A stretch of DNA of 64,000 nt from Pezizomycotina sp. ARF18 (GCA_002224055.1 AZLU01000041.1:154883-218882), one strand, 5' to 3'; positions 23,755 to 37,140 are shown, numbered from the stretch's first letter. A program made the numbers and translations. Notes: generated by a model from the sequence alone, not told the origin.

Positions 23755-24174
23755 ATGGGCCCTTTGATAAACGTTATATACTTAAGTACACCTCGGGGAT
23801 ACCGTATATATCCGAAGCTACAGGATTATGTACAGGCCAAGTTTGAATTCGCCTTTTCATGCTTGATCATGATCATTTACTTTGCTATAGGTTTGCCGTT
23901 ACACCCACGGCCAGTGCTCTGTAATATGCTGAGACAACACCATGATCTGGAGGAGAGCTATGTATGTACTCAGGATATCGCTGATCTGGAGATTCTCACA
24001 GCTGCTCCTTTGGTTTCGCTCATCCTGCAAGATGTACGAGCTCCAAGCTATCTAGAGCTATGCTCTTGTTTAAGTAAAAATACGTTTCATTTTGTAGATC
24101 GATCATATTTACGTACAAATATACGACGCACGTTCAAAGAAAAAGAAATATATCATAAAAACTTTTACAAATAA
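23755..24174 (+). CDS. Hypothetical small protein, doubtful
   Basis: An uninterrupted 139-codon frame starting MGPLINVIYLSTPRGYRIYP, with one hydrophobic segment (AFSCLIMIIYFAIGLPL, about residues 33-49) and a Lys-rich C-terminus. It lies between two minus-strand genes. I recognise no family. An uninterrupted frame of this length is unusual here, where real genes are broken, so it could equally be chance. Confidence 0.2.
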   Translation: MGPLINVIYLSTPRGYRIYPKLQDYVQAKFEFAFSCLIMIIYFAIGLPLHPRPVLCNMLRQHHDLEESYVCTQDIADLEILTAAPLVSLILQDVRAPSYLELCSCLSKNTFHFVDRSYLRTNIRRTFKEKEIYHKNFYK

Positions 24175-24230
24175 AAATGACCAGGTTATGTCTCATCGCT
24201 CCTCCGCGCGGTGTCCTCTACCGTCGTAGA

Positions 24231-26250
24231 TCATCCCGCGGTGAAGCCAGAAGGTCGGTCTTCGGAAGGCGCTACCCGACGCTGCCGGAGATGCGCCTGC
24301 GAAATGGGTTCAAGGTCCTGTTTGGAGGCCGCTTCGAACGGTTGCTTTTCGATCTCGACGTCGGCCCAGTCCATGATCCTCTCCGGACGTCCATCGTTCT
24401 GAGCTCCCATGGCCTCCCGCGCGCGTGCCATGGTTTCAACGCCGTCCACTTCTTCCTCATCCGAGTCGTCTTTGCAGCTCTGCCTGAAAAACTTGCCGAC
24501 GGCGCTGCACGCTTTCCCAGCCACGCGGGACACGGCAGAGCTTCGATAGTTTTCCGCCCTCTTTCTTCTTTTCGGGTGACCCCCCGAGCATCCAGTTCTC
24601 CAGCTCGAACCTCCTAGCGTCCTCTTTCTTACTCTCCTTGTGCCTCTGCTTCTCCCGCTCGTCGAGCAGCTCCAGTATCCTCTTCCTGCCCTGCCAGGCT
24701 TCGAACCACGCGATCCGCTGCTCGCAGATCTGCTCGATCCTCTTTTGCACCAGATACCGCGCCTGCGCTTTCGCTAAGGGAACCGCGTCACTGTAGCCTG
24801 CACCGTTCGTATTCTTCTATCATCCTGTCGCGTACGATTTTCAAGGAGTCGTGGGCTTTTCCGAGGTGCACTTTTAGCTGCGCCTTCCAGGCTCCGTCGC
24901 GGTCCTCGGGCATGATCTCCTTCCCGTCCTTTTCCCGCCACTCATCGAACTCCTGCCTCATGGATTTCGGAGAGATCTTGACGTCGGTCTTGACGTACAC
25001 GATAGCCTCGTCAAAAAGGTTCGATATCCTTTCTAGGTAATCCGGGAAAGTAGGGTACTTTTCCGGATCGGGCATGCGGAGGTGCACGTGCCGGTCCCAC
25101 GCCTGTCCAGCGTCCTCGCCTTCCTTCAAGCTCTCAGCGCGCCACAGCGTGCGTCTGGGTTCTCCTGAGGATCATCGACGGGGTCTTTGTAGCAGGGCAC
25201 CAGGCGCGGAAAGTACTCCGCGATGGTGGGTATGGCGTCGGCGATCTCGCCGAGCGCGAGGATGAACTGGGCGGGGACGTACTCCCCGGACCTTGCCGCT
25301 CGATCCACTCCAGCATGTTCAGCTGGATGGAGTCATGTACTTTTCCATGTTGTCGTAGCTGCGATCCAGAAACTCCTGGCAGGATTCCTTGCCCATGAAC
25401 GACGACGATTCGTCTCCGATAGGTCCTCGATCAGACCCGCAGGGATACGCGGTACCGGCCGCGAAAGCTCACCGAGGTTCAAACCTTCAGCGATTGGTCG
25501 CCGGATACCATAGGCGTCCCCTTCTCGTCGACTTCTTCGATCACGTTCGTCTGCGGAGATCCTGTTTCGAAGTCCTCCCCTCGCCGTTTTAAGAAGGTCC
25601 AGGAGCGACAATTGACTATTCGGGCCGAACCCCTTCCCATGTAGTATCTCCATGGGTCCGCCCAAGTCTAGCGTACTTTCCTTGCGCCGTGCTCGTAATC
25701 GGCAGACTCATCTGCCCGTCTTCTTCCTCGTGCACCCCGATATCACGCAGAGAACCCCGCGGCGCCTCCGTCTTCGCCACATTAGCCTTCAAGTTCTCAG
25801 CCGTCTAACCGTAGACTTGATAGGACCCTCGAGGTTCATATTCTTCGGCGTCGTAGCCCGCGCTTCGTCTGCGGGCTCTCGGTAACCTCCTCGAAACCTT
25901 CTTGATAGCTTCCAGCATGTCATCCTTACCATTATTCTTCAGCGGCGGGCGGGGCTGCTGCTGCTGCACGTCCTCAGGAATGGGAATACCGGTGTTGATG
26001 CGCAGCAGCATCCTGCGCCTCTGTTTGCTGGGTATCAGCGACCCCTCCTCGCCCCGACCCGACGTTTCGTAGTCGCCGAGGTGGATGGTCGAGATGGACT
26101 CCGCGGACGACGGCGGGACGGAGAGCAGGTTCGAGCTCCTGTGGCCCGCCCTGGGTACGGGCGTAGGCGCGGCAGCGAGTCCGTCGTCGGAACAGCACTA
26201 ACCGTGCACGCGAAGCATGCGAGGAGCGCGAGGGTGGTTTTATGCACCAT
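24231..26250 (-). CDS. Secreted helical charged protein, unknown
   Basis: The start at 26250 gives a clear signal peptide, MVHKTTLALLACFACTVSA, with a likely cut after VSA. The mature part is hydrophilic and predicted helical. In order: STIHLGDYETSGRGEEGSLI and MLLRINTGIPIPEDVQQQQP (about 25930-26080); PMEILHGKGFGPNSQLSLLD (25600-25660); YVPAQFILALGEIADAIPTI and EYFPRLVPCYKDPVDDPQEN (25140-25290); PDPEKYPTFPDYLERISNLF and DEAIVYVKTDVKISPKSMRQ (24900-25060); KRIEQICEQRIAWFEAWQGR (24680-24745); then a short Cys-containing helix (ACSAVGKFFRQSC) and an acidic stretch SDEEEVDGVETM. It stops at 24231. Total is about 660 residues over six or so frame changes. No catalytic domain is recognised. Export is inferred from the signal peptide; it could be a wall protein or an effector-like protein. 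Confidence 0.6.
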
Positions 26251-27600
26251 GATTGCAGCTATATAGCTATAAATTTCTCAACAATTCGTTTGACAAAACG
26301 ATAACCTTAACCCGGTTGAATGTTATCACACGAGCAAAGCTTGTCGAAGCCAACGGGGGCATTTTCCCAGGGATGTGGGATTTATAAAAGCCACCCCTCA
26401 ATGAGAGGTAGTTTCTCAAATTCTCCTCTGTAAAACAGTCTGGTGATTCTGAGACGTTGCCTATGATCGGCCTCAGTTTGGTATAAAACCGATATCAATT
26501 GAAAGTCTTTGGCCCGTTCTGGGCCCTTTATCCTTTCGATTCTTCAAGAATAAAGTTTTCTGTGTCTCAAACACCAAGACGCTCAAAATTGAAATACTGT
26601 GACCGTTCAATGGCTCTCGCCGATTATCCTCCGAGCGTAGCCAACAGACTATGGAAAAGAATCTAGTTTATGTCTCGGACTTTTTTGTAGCCGTCGTTTC
26701 TCGTCCTAGATCGGACGTGACTCGAAAAGAGCGAGTGGGACTAAGGATCCCACGTTAAAGGCTACTAGTAGCGGAAATGCTACACCGAAAAGACGAATTG
26801 AACGGAAATATAAACCGGTTGAAGCGAAGCAGATGCCAGTGGTAAACGACTCTCGGTCGGAAGAACCAATAACAACTCTATCCTCCTTCTCTGAAGTAGT
26901 ATCCGTGAAGTAACGTGTCTGGAAAAAAGCAGTCAATTTCCAACGAAGAGCGATGAAGATGGACGAGGAGGTTGAAGGTATTTAAAAGACTGCGCCGAGC
27001 TTGAAGAACGCGTTTGCTTACAGAAAAGCTGTCCAATCTCATATCCATTCGAATGCGCTAGTGAGCAGTAGTCCAGCTGCGAAGTCCAACAATAGCAAAA
27101 GGTGGTGATAAAGACTGGGTGATTCCATCCACCCGTGGCCTCTCCTACAGGAAGTGCCGTAGTGCGTCCAATAGCGATCTCCAAAATTCCGTAACGCTTG
27201 GAAGTTTAGATCTGATTGTGAAAGCTTGCAGAAATAGGAGGGATAGTGCACGTTAAATCATGGAGGCACTTAGGCAAGTATATTGATCCTACTAGGCTAA
27301 CTACTTCGGTAGTTTGAATAAATAAATAAAGAATAGACACATAAATGTGCTCTTTGTATTCTTGTTCTTAACACGGCCTTCTTTTACATGGGAAAAAAAA
27401 AATTTTTTTTTAATACTACTTATTAGTAGGTAAGTAAAATAATTGAATAAAGTAATCTTCCATCTCTCTGTCTCTCTGAATTCCTTATTCATATCTCGTG
27501 TTCCTCTTTTTAACGAATCACGCTTCTACAAACCTCTTATAGTAAAGGAAGCAGAATAACCAGCCATACATCTAGCAGCTCCGTCCAGGGACAAGAGACG
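26251..27600. other. Upstream spacer, possible membrane-protein relic
   Basis: Its left end is the promoter side of the secreted-protein gene. On the minus strand, 26706-27251 has weak coding-like text: GGWNHPVFITTFCYCW and SIRLFGVAFPLLVAFNVGSL near the end at 26706, suggesting hydrophobic segments of an unknown broken membrane protein. I do not trust it enough to call a gene. A- and T-runs occur at 27392-27411. Confidence 0.3.
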
Positions 27601-29119
27601 TCGGTTCAAATGATATTAAATATACCCTTCAACCCCTTTGGATAGCTATCGAGGTAGCATAAGCCTAACGCTTTTGATATCCCCCTTGCATGGTAGATTC
27701 CAGGCAACGGGATACCCGCGTCCGCCATGTCATTACCAGCCAAACGGGAGCATTTCCTATTTTTTTGTTTTTTCATTTCCCTTTCTTCACGGCTCTCTCT
27801 TCCTGCAACTTGCAGCCGCGTGGAATGGCCTTCGCCTTCCCGGACACTATACAGCTTTCTGGTTTTCCGTCGACGATACACACGGATGATATCTTCCTCA
27901 AGGTAGGTAAACAGCGCTACCATCTCACGCATGAAGCCGGAGACAGGATCAACCCATGGCAAATATCTATAGTTATCGTTTACTTGCACCTGGATATCTC
28001 GACTTCGATGGTTTAGAGATTACATCCTGACCGTCTCGGCCTAGCGATTCCCCTTTCTCTTCTACATAGGCTTGTCCCGTAATTCAACACCAACTAGATA
28101 CGTTCGCCAGAAGACTCTTCATGTTGAGGCTCTCGCAGCAGCAAAGAACATAAACGGAATGACTACGTCGGAGTTCTTAATACCAGCATCGCTATCTAGT
28201 CGAGTTTGAAAGCTCAAGCGAGACGAAAAATAAAGTATCGCCGTGCGCTTCTGGCGAACCCGTTGTTCCTATACAGATAAGAAAGTCTTTGTATAAAGGA
28301 CAAGGTATATACGAGCTTTCACTGCAGTTTCACCTTGGGACCCTTGACATGATGTCATCTCAAAAGGGGGGGGGAGACGAAGCATGAGATTTTGACAAAT
28401 AATCTCACAATGAAACTAAACAGAACGCGAATCTGGCAGGTTTATGCGTTGCTTACCGTCAGACACCAAGCGAAATAAGAAACCATTTCGTTTTACCCGA
28501 AATTTTCTGGAGTAGTCAAACTCGTCTTCTCTTATTGGACCCTCTATTTTCGCTGTATCTTTTTTTTGCTCGTGTTGTGGTTGATACTCAACCGTGCCCC
28601 TTTGTTCAAAGAATGAGATTTTTTCAGCCCTACCCGCACATTTTTCCCCCCTTCTTTTCCCCAAAAATCTTTAGATGAGCAAATTTATATCAGACAAAAA
28701 ACTTATTTCTGTTCTCATACTTCCCAGCAAAAAAAATAGGGAAGGGAATATGGTTAGGAATGAAGATCTTATACGTTGATCCTGTTACGGAAGAGGACGG
28801 CCACTTCCTCTTGCATGAATTTGCCAATACTTCAGCGTTGACGATCACGAGAAAAGTGTGAGAGAGAGTCAAAGCGCCAGCACAGCAGAGACAGTTGTGA
28901 CATAGGAAGAGTTCTGAAATAACCATCCTTTTTCTATTTTACCACCTGACCATGGAGCTCAACCCTGGTAGAACAATTTGACCGAGCATTGGTTTGTCAT
29001 TTTCGCAATTCTATACGTGAGCACGTGAGTAATGTTACCGCGAAAAGCCGAACGAAAATGGAGCATTTTTTCGGACCGAAGAAACATGTTTTTGTCAGGG
29101 GAACTCCCGAAGATCCTTC

Positions 29120-29123
<4 letters not shown>

Positions 29124-29164
<41 letters not shown>
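29124..29164 (+). repeat. Poly(T) tract, 41 bases
   Basis: The longest single-base tract in the window, uninterrupted from 29124 to 29164. No flanking direct repeat or retroelement coding sequence is seen. Confidence 0.9.
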
Positions 29165-29167
<3 letters not shown>

Positions 29168-29783
29168 AAAGAGCAGCTCTCCTAAGTTCCTATATTGATG
29201 ATATTTCGCAGTCTTTCCAGTTCGTTAATCTCTATTTTTCTATTTTAAAAAGAAAGACCTTAACTAGGCAACTTAGTCAAAACTGAGAAACCCGACGGCA
29301 CACCGGTAGAGCGTTCTCGTTCCTGAAGAGAAATATCCTACTCTCGTTCAGGTACGCAACAAAAACACACAAGGATATCACGACTAAGGAAAACTATTAA
29401 GTCAGGGTATAATTATCTCATGTTCCTGGATATTGACAATAATAATCATATCAAGAGATCTACCAAAACTTCTATTTATCGAGCTTCTATTCTTGACGTT
29501 TCTGAAAGGATCTTGACAGGCGGTTGAACCTTGCCAGCACTAGCAAAGACTTTTGCCGAATGCGACGGTCACATCTTACTATTTTTAAACCAAATTTTTT
29601 ATCCACCCAAGCAAGAATACTCAAGAACACGAGACTTCCTTCCGAAATTTGACCTCTCCACCACGCTAAAATATTGGCGGAGACGTGGCGATATAAATAT
29701 ATAATAAATTTAAGTGTCATGATACTACCTCTCTGTTTCTTTTTTTTTCTTTTTTTTTCTTTTTAAGCAAGAAAATCAGGATT

Positions 29784-29784
29784 A

Positions 29785-29810
<26 letters not shown>
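29784..29810 (+). repeat. Poly(A) tract, 27 bases
   Basis: Uninterrupted A tract, preceded within 50 bases by T-rich runs (29738-29764). Confidence 0.9.
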
Positions 29811-29816
<6 letters not shown>

Positions 29817-30192
29817 GTGAAAATTATCGCATGAAAAGCATCTCGCAAGCACATGGGAAACAGAAGGTTAAAAGGGGGCTAGCGCTCGGCGAATTGATGT
29901 TGCCTTTAATCGAACTAAAACGGGCTCGAGTATATCAGAAACGAAAGAGATACCTGCGCCCCAAACGTTAGAAAAAAAAAAAAAAAAAAAAAAACGTTAA
30001 AAAGTTATATCATCGCAATATCACAATGAACTTGGACTTCTGCAGATCTGAGAAATTGTCCATCGCAAGCAAGCTCATATCCGATAGATCGATAAAAGTG
30101 AAAAAAAAAAAAAGATCAATTCGGTACCCCCGGTTTTTTTTTGTTATTCTCTAAGACTCTAACCCACACTATTGAAATTTCACGGAGTAAAA

Positions 30193-30260
30193 CATGGCGC
30201 AATTTTCCTGAGCGTAGGGGGAGAGCTCGGCGCACTGACCAGGTGCCATGGCGCAATTTT
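30193..30260 (+). repeat. Duplicated 14-base motif CATGGCGCAATTTT
   Basis: Exact copies at 30193-30206 and 30247-30260, 54 bases apart, in GC-richer sequence inside the AT-rich island. It could be a paired protein-binding site or an old tandem duplication. Confidence 0.6.
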
Positions 30261-32874
30261 TCGGAAACAGTCTTGCTCATTCGGCTCGGCACCGCAGTCG
30301 TACATAGGGCTTATGATCACTATAGTTTCACTCATACACCTACACCGCTAAATTCCCAAGACTTCGAAAGCCCAACTCTGCCGCAAAAGGCTTTCCGCAG
30401 TTCAATGCGCTCGCTAGAAATACTACTGTTGGAGCTCTTAATGTTAGGCGAATATCACCAAAAAAAAAAAAAAAAAAGAACAAGCCACTGTCGCCTCGAA
30501 TGGGAGTAGCTGTCATTTACCCGGCGCATGAACGACAGAGCTTCGGCATATAGTTAGTAGCCGCAGTTCACCCGCGCCCCCGGTTTTGACGACCGCATAC
30601 ACCGTCCGAACTTTACAACAGAACGAATGTCGATGTCGAGTTAAGTATGACGCTAGAAAGACCTCCTTCGGGGCATTAATTTCTGTCAAAAAAAAAAAAA
30701 AAAAAAAATGGAGGTCGCATAACAGCCGCAGCAATTCTTTTGCTGTTTGTAACACCGTTTTTTCCAAACGGTCATCTCGAGATCGCGATGGGATACGCAA
30801 GTATCCGCAGTTGATTCCGCGTGCCCCGTTGTCTATCAAACAACTTATGTAAGGAAACCCCCCCAAAAGCTCACGACTAAGAAAGGAACGGGTTTTAGAA
30901 GAGTGGCATCGTGTACGTGTGCTCTTTCTCGAAACCTCACACGACATTTCTTTGTACCTCGAAACCCATGTTCTTCATCTGAGATAACGAAATTATATTA
31001 TTATTTTTTTTTCGCACTCACCTATCCGCAATTATCGAATGAATATCGAGTATTTCAAGGATTTTGAAGGATTAGTTTATATCGTCCTCTGCGAATACCC
31101 GAACTAAGTAAAAAAAGAAAAAAAAAAAAAAGAAAAACCAATGACGAGCCGTGTCTCGCGGTAATTAACAACGCAGAATCTTCCTACCAGTAGAATTGTG
31201 GGGAAGAGAAGAGCTCAAGAAAATGTAAGCTTTTTTTCTGTGAGAAGTTTCGAAGTTTCGGGATAATGCATGCCTGTCGTGTAATCTTAAAACATCATGG
31301 AGATAAAAAAAAGTAATTTCCGGAGTGAACATGGGTCGTTTCTGGAATATGTGGATTTTTCTTCTTGTACCATCGCTGTCACTGTCATTGTAATACTTAT
31401 TAAACGGTGCGGAGCGTCGTCGATCGTGGAATGGCATGCGGAGAGAAATAGAAATAAACATCCGTTGCTTGCCCGATCGCGGAGGTAAATCTGGATTCTG
31501 GAGTTGCGAGTTGCTATATACATCCCTCAAAAAAAAATAAAATAAAAAAATAACAATTCTGGAGAATAAGAATAGCGATAGGAAGAAACGAAATTCTACC
31601 AAGATGTCGAATGTATCGAATGCATAGTTCCACCCTTAACACTTTCAATGAAACAGAATCCATTGGATGCAATGCACTTGCATTGCGTTGGGCTGTCGCG
31701 CGCGGCTGTAGCGCTTTGACGCACGTCGAGGCTAGGTGTTGTACATGAGGCTGACGATCAGCCCAAGCCAGTTCATCTCACAACAAAAAAAAAAAAAAAT
31801 GAGCGACACTGCGCCTTCTTTGTAAAATGGAAGCGCGTACCAACCGTCAAAAAAAAAAAAAAAAAAAAAAACTCCCACACCCAGGAACATTGAGAGAAAA
31901 AAGGGATAAAAAAATAAAATAAAAAGAAACCTCGAGGAATATTCCCGACGAAGAAACATGTTCTTACTGTACTTTTTCTGTACGCCAAGAATGCATATTA
32001 CCCTGGTAAGGTTGTCAGCAAAAGTACCACTTGCACTTGGCATTGATAAAATAGTAGCAAAAATCGAATAAAATCGAGGACCCGAGGGAGAAAGGTCAGT
32101 TCCCGCGCTGGCGAGAAAAAAAAAAATAGAACATTCTAAAAAGCGGAGAAGAAGGTCGAAAAGTGATATAAAAAAAAAAAAAAAAAGGCCGCGACCGTAG
32201 ACGCGAGAGACAATTTCTTTTCGTGCCTTCTTCTGCTCGGGTATGACCGTCCGCTAACGGCTCCTTTTTTTTTTGTTCTTGTTCATTAGACTTTGTGTAA
32301 GAAGAGGGAAGGTGCTTTTTTGTGTTATATTCTTACGAAGGTGATGTTTCAATTCTGCTATCCGTTTTCTATAGTGTAAAAAGGGGGGTGGAAAATAGCC
32401 CATCAAACAAAAAAAAAAAAAACCAAAAGAAAAATAGTGGTAAATATACACCACCGGTCAGTGCTAAAATATGATTTGCCGGCGAAAAAAAGAAGGCTTT
32501 TGTAAATCCTCCGGGGGGGGGGAGCCACAAGTCTCCCTTTTGTTAAATTTCGTTTCATAAAATGTAAAACTTTTTCTGTCGGATTGGATTGCCAGCCTCT
32601 AAAAAAAAAAAAAAAAAAATTGTTTTTTAAAGTGCATGTTGTGCAATATGCACTACCGCCAGGGTAAAAACTTTGTTTGACAGCTCGAACTCGCGAAAAG
32701 CCAAGTAAAATAATAGAAGAGAGAAAACAATCAATAACCTCGTTTTATATCAGGATCCTTGCGTGATTGAATAATAATACTCCGAGCATTTGGTATATCA
32801 AGATCACGCACGTTATTAGTTATAAAATTAAGAGATACCTATAATATTCGATCCCGCTCGAAAATATATAAACT

Positions 32875-32875
<1 letters not shown>

Positions 32876-32905
<30 letters not shown>
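32876..32905 (+). repeat. Poly(T) tract, 30 bases
   Basis: Uninterrupted T from 32876 to 32905, followed 12 bases later by an A tract, so transcripts could fold back. Confidence 0.9.
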
Positions 32906-32906
<1 letters not shown>

Positions 32907-35477
32907 AGAGGTGATAAAAAAAAAAAGTGCTATCGTAGCAATTTTACGAAAAAAAAAAAATAGTACGACTTTTCGGCCATTTCCTACGACAGAAAACAAA
33001 CAAAATACTCCGCTTGTTTGGACAAATAATATACCGACAGTGACGAAGCGCGAAAGCAACCCCCAAAGGGGCAAAATTTACTCACACAGCTTCTTTTTGA
33101 CTGGTGAAATTTGTTCGCACCCGAAATAAGGAAGGTATCACGCGACGGGACGTTCAAAGAATTCCTTCTTCCTTTTCTTCCCTCTCTAGTTTTGATCTGC
33201 CCTGCGAGGAAAAAGTTCATCAATTTGCTACTGTATTGAACTCGTTCAGAAAGAACCTTCTCTCGAGATACTCTCTCTCTCGTATTCGTTAGCTGCTAGC
33301 CCTACCCACAGCCACGCTGAAGAAAAGGAGAAAAAAAAAATTAAAGGTGCAGAATATATATATCGAATAGACAAGTAGTCCTTGATTTTTTATTCTTCCG
33401 TGTCAAATCAAATCTCACCTGTGACAGGGTCTCTAATATCACTTACCGCCTCTGAGGTGATATTCATCGGGACCCTTGCCAAGGATCTACCTTATCATCC
33501 ATCGTCGTAAGAAATTGCGTGAATTTTTTGTGTTATTTATTTAAATTGGAATATATATTAATAGGCAGTGTTTGAATAAGGTATTTTATCTGCGGAGTGA
33601 TTGACACTCAGCATTTGACCCCTAAAAAAAAAAAAAAAGGGGGGGGAGGTGAATATTTGCCAACCTCTTAGTTAACTGTGGTTCGTTCCCCACCTGTAAG
33701 CGGGCCCTCTGCTTTGGATATAATTGCGATAGTGCACCAAGGGGAGAAATACAAACGATAAACAAAAAAGGTGTAATAGGAGATTATTTTATCACGAAAA
33801 AAAAATTTAAAATAGACACAAACGCCTCCTGAAAAGCTTGTTCGTTCGTTGTATCGAGATCTGAAGGAATTTTTAAACCGGAGCCTTCTCTGGAGATTGG
33901 ATAAGAGAAGTCCGATAGAGAGAAACAAGGAAAAGGGCGAAAAAGAAAAAGTTATTGGAATGCTTGCCCTTGCTTCTTCTTGCTCCAAAACAGGATCTAC
34001 CGTTTCTGCTTTAAAAAGGCAACAACATCCGGCGTATCCGACGCATCGCTGTTTGATCGGTCGCGCGAGAGCAAATAAAGAGGTCTGATCGGAAATATGC
34101 CACCAATGAGAATTTCAGTGTGTGAATAAAAAGTAACAAGCCAGCCCTTCTCCCTGCAAGGATGAGAAATAAGAATCACGTACCTTTGTACCTAAATCAG
34201 CACAGGCAGGCAAAATATTCGCCTGTGTGAAGGCTTAAAAGTGTCCCATTCACCAGTGTTATCCCCGCTTCACGACAGGAGGAAGCAAAAGATAATGAAT
34301 GGCTGAGGAAATATGCTTAGAAGTTCAGTATTGTTTCTCGTGAGAGGTAAAAAGATGTCTGTGGGAGCTTTGAAGAGTAAGGCGATTCTCCAAACGGCCG
34401 TTACATCTCTTTTTGTGTATTATGCGTATCCGGGTAAAAAAAACCTGGAATGGAAAAAATAAAAATAAATAAGTAAATAAATATGTGGCTGTCACCAAAA
34501 CGTACTATAACACACATTCATCGTTGCGGCTTCAAAATCGAAGAGAAGACTTACTCCCTCAAACCATTGTAAAACTAATAAAAGGAAAAAAAAAAGAAAA
34601 GAATAACGACCGAACCTTTGGTATAGTACAGAGAGAAGCTTTTTTCGGACTCTGTTGATGATACTGTGGAGTTAGCAGTTTAGTAGCGTATATATACGTG
34701 GAGACGAATCATTCGAGATCTTTAAGGCTCTTTCTTCCTTTGCGATTCTTCCGAGGAGGAAGACTGCGCTTGCTCGGTAGATTGTTCCTTCTCACCGCTG
34801 CTTGAGTCAAAGTAAAGTGTTCCTTTGCTCTGCTGAGTCTGCTCTGCTCTGTTCCTGCTTCTCAGCTCTATCATCACCATATTTTATTTACTTCCTCCCT
34901 CTCTTGGAGATTGTCGGACGACACCACCGTTTTCGTTCCTTGGGTTGCTATGAAAATCCCATCCACACGCCTGCACGGTCGTCGCTAGCTGCCAGTGTCT
35001 CTCCCTCTCGAAGGTGTCCACCGCAATCGTCCACGGAATGGTAATAAGACTTATATTACTCTGATTGGAAAGTAGTAAAATGGTACATGCATTTGCCCCT
35101 AAAACAAAGCTGGACAGGGGATAAATAAAAAAGAAAGTACCCCCCCCCTATAATGGTGAAGTATTGGAGAAGAGAAGAAGCAAAGAAAAATAAGAAAGAA
35201 AGAAAGAAGAAAGAAGAAAGGTGTGAAGTGAATGAAGTGAATGAGCAAGTTGGGCAGTCTGCGTGTTAAAAATGTGGAAGGATTAGTTTATTAGGTGACT
35301 TGACCGAATTTAGCAGTAGCGGTCCACTTTTAATTTCTCTTGCCCCTTTTTTTTTTTTCGCGGTGAAAGGCGGGCGTCTAGAACACCACGTTCCTCTATT
35401 ATTGCGATTGCTATTAGTGCGTACGGTAACGTGCCTATCAAATATCTTTCTTTCCTCTCATTCTTCCCTGCATTTTT

Positions 35478-35537
35478 TTCTTTTCTTTGACAGCAAGATT
35501 TACTACTTTCTTTTCTTTGACAGCAAGATTTACTACT
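35478..35537 (+). repeat. 30-bp tandem duplication
   Basis: The unit TTTTCTTTGACAGCAAGATT plus TACTAC occurs twice with a 30-base period (35481-35506 and 35511-35536). The copies are identical, suggesting a recent duplication or an assembly artefact. Confidence 0.8.
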
Positions 35538-36138
35538 ACCCTAAATCACGCCTTCTTTTTTTTTCTTGCCTTACGAACTGCTTGTTTCTCATAATCTAAG
35601 TACGCTTTGCCGCCAAGTTTCCCTTGAACGATCGATATTTTTTTTAACTTTTATCTTTCCTGGGCATCTGTTTCGATGGAAATATTATATTCTGGGTGTT
35701 GCTGTTTAGTCTATCTAGTTAGTTCTTCATTTTGTCTTTTAATTTCGTGATGGTCCAGAATGTCGCGTGAGAGTTTCCTGCTCTCTTCTTATATTAATTA
35801 ATTTTAGCCTTTTTGTTACCAGTTTAAGTTTTTTTTCGTTTAACACTATTTCTGGAACCTCAAGAAGAAGAAGAAAGAAGAAGAAGCAAAAGAACTTCAA
35901 TACCACTATATTATTATAGCAATATATAACAGAAATATCCATGATTTACTGCGATTTAATAATAGAAATTTGGGGGAATACAGGCAAAATATACATTACA
36001 CACACATTCACCGCCATCCAACCGGTACCTCCCTCGCTTTGCTCTCACTACGGCAGGCTGTGTACCCCCCTTGACCTTTTTTTTTTTTTTTCTGTGCTTT
36101 TTTTTTTCCTCTCTGCTCTGTTATATATTATTTTGTTC

Positions 36139-36164
36139 TTTTTTTTTTTTTTTTTTTTTTTTTT
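36139..36164 (+). repeat. Poly(T) tract, 26 bases
   Basis: Uninterrupted T inside a pyrimidine-rich region that also has T-runs at 36078-36091, 36101-36109 and 36528-36548. Confidence 0.9.
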
Positions 36165-37109
36165 CTTTTTCCTTTTGCCGGGGTGCTAATCATTTATATT
36201 GCTTGTGTTTTTGTTATACTTTCCTTTCTTTTTCCGCCTATTTCTTTTATTATTATTATTATATTATTTATTATTTTTTTCTTTTCTTTTGTGCTTGCTG
36301 CTCCTTGTTGATGTCTCTGTTCAGTCATTTCATGCTCCCTATTTGCTGCCCCAATCTTTTTGTATTTCTTTTTTTCCGCTATTATTCTAACCACTACTTC
36401 TAAAATTGAAATATCATTTTTTTTTTTTCTTCTTTCTTTCTTGTTGCTTCTGTATGTATAATAGACATCTCCCATCCCCCAAAACCCAACTATCTTTTTC
36501 TTTTTGAATATTTTTACATTTCATCAATTTTTTTTTTTTTTTTTTTTTACATCCTCGGGAGTTTTGATTTTTTCTTGGAATTGATCTCATATCGTGATGA
36601 ATAGAGATCGAGAGTGGAGTTTGTTTGGTCTGGTCGTCTTTTCTCCTATCGTGAGTTCAACGGTAATTCCCTTCGCTGAGGCGTATTTTTGAGCTTTTTT
36701 TTTTATTTATTTTTTTAATTTTTTTTTACTAATAATAAACTACTTGTTTATTCACTTTAGGCATATATTCGTGGGAAGGGGGTTACACTCATTTAATCTC
36801 CTTTAGCAACAAAGAGAAAGAGAAAAGAACTCTCTCCCCTCACACAGACACTTTTTTCATCCCTCCTCCCCTTCTTCCTTTCTCTTTCCTTCGACACACT
36901 CGCTTTACTTCCCCCCATCCTTTTGCTACTATATCTCGACATCGATATCGTCACCTTTTTATTCCTTTTCTATCGATATAATTATATGAGACAGGAGAGT
37001 AAAGCTCAAGTGGTAGCTTTTTCTCACTTGGCGTTGTGAATGGTTTGTTTGAGGTGGTGGAAAATAGCTTTTCCCCCCCGTAATTCGACGACTGCGAAGC
37101 TACGCAGGA

Positions 37110-37114
<5 letters not shown>

Positions 37115-37140
<26 letters not shown>
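37115..37140 (+). repeat. Poly(A) tract, 26 bases
   Basis: A tract about 340 bases upstream of the sulfatase start. Long A tracts in fungal promoters can exclude nucleosomes; that role here is inference. Confidence 0.9.

Noticed and set aside
35300-36403. Plus-strand Phe/Leu-rich frames resembling membrane proteins
   Set aside because: The hydrophobicity comes from T-runs read as poly-Phe; there is no loop structure or codon pattern of a real gene.
29124-37140. Homopolymer tracts as tails of LINE-type elements
   Set aside because: No reverse transcriptase text, no target-site duplications seen, and tracts occur in both orientations at short spacing.
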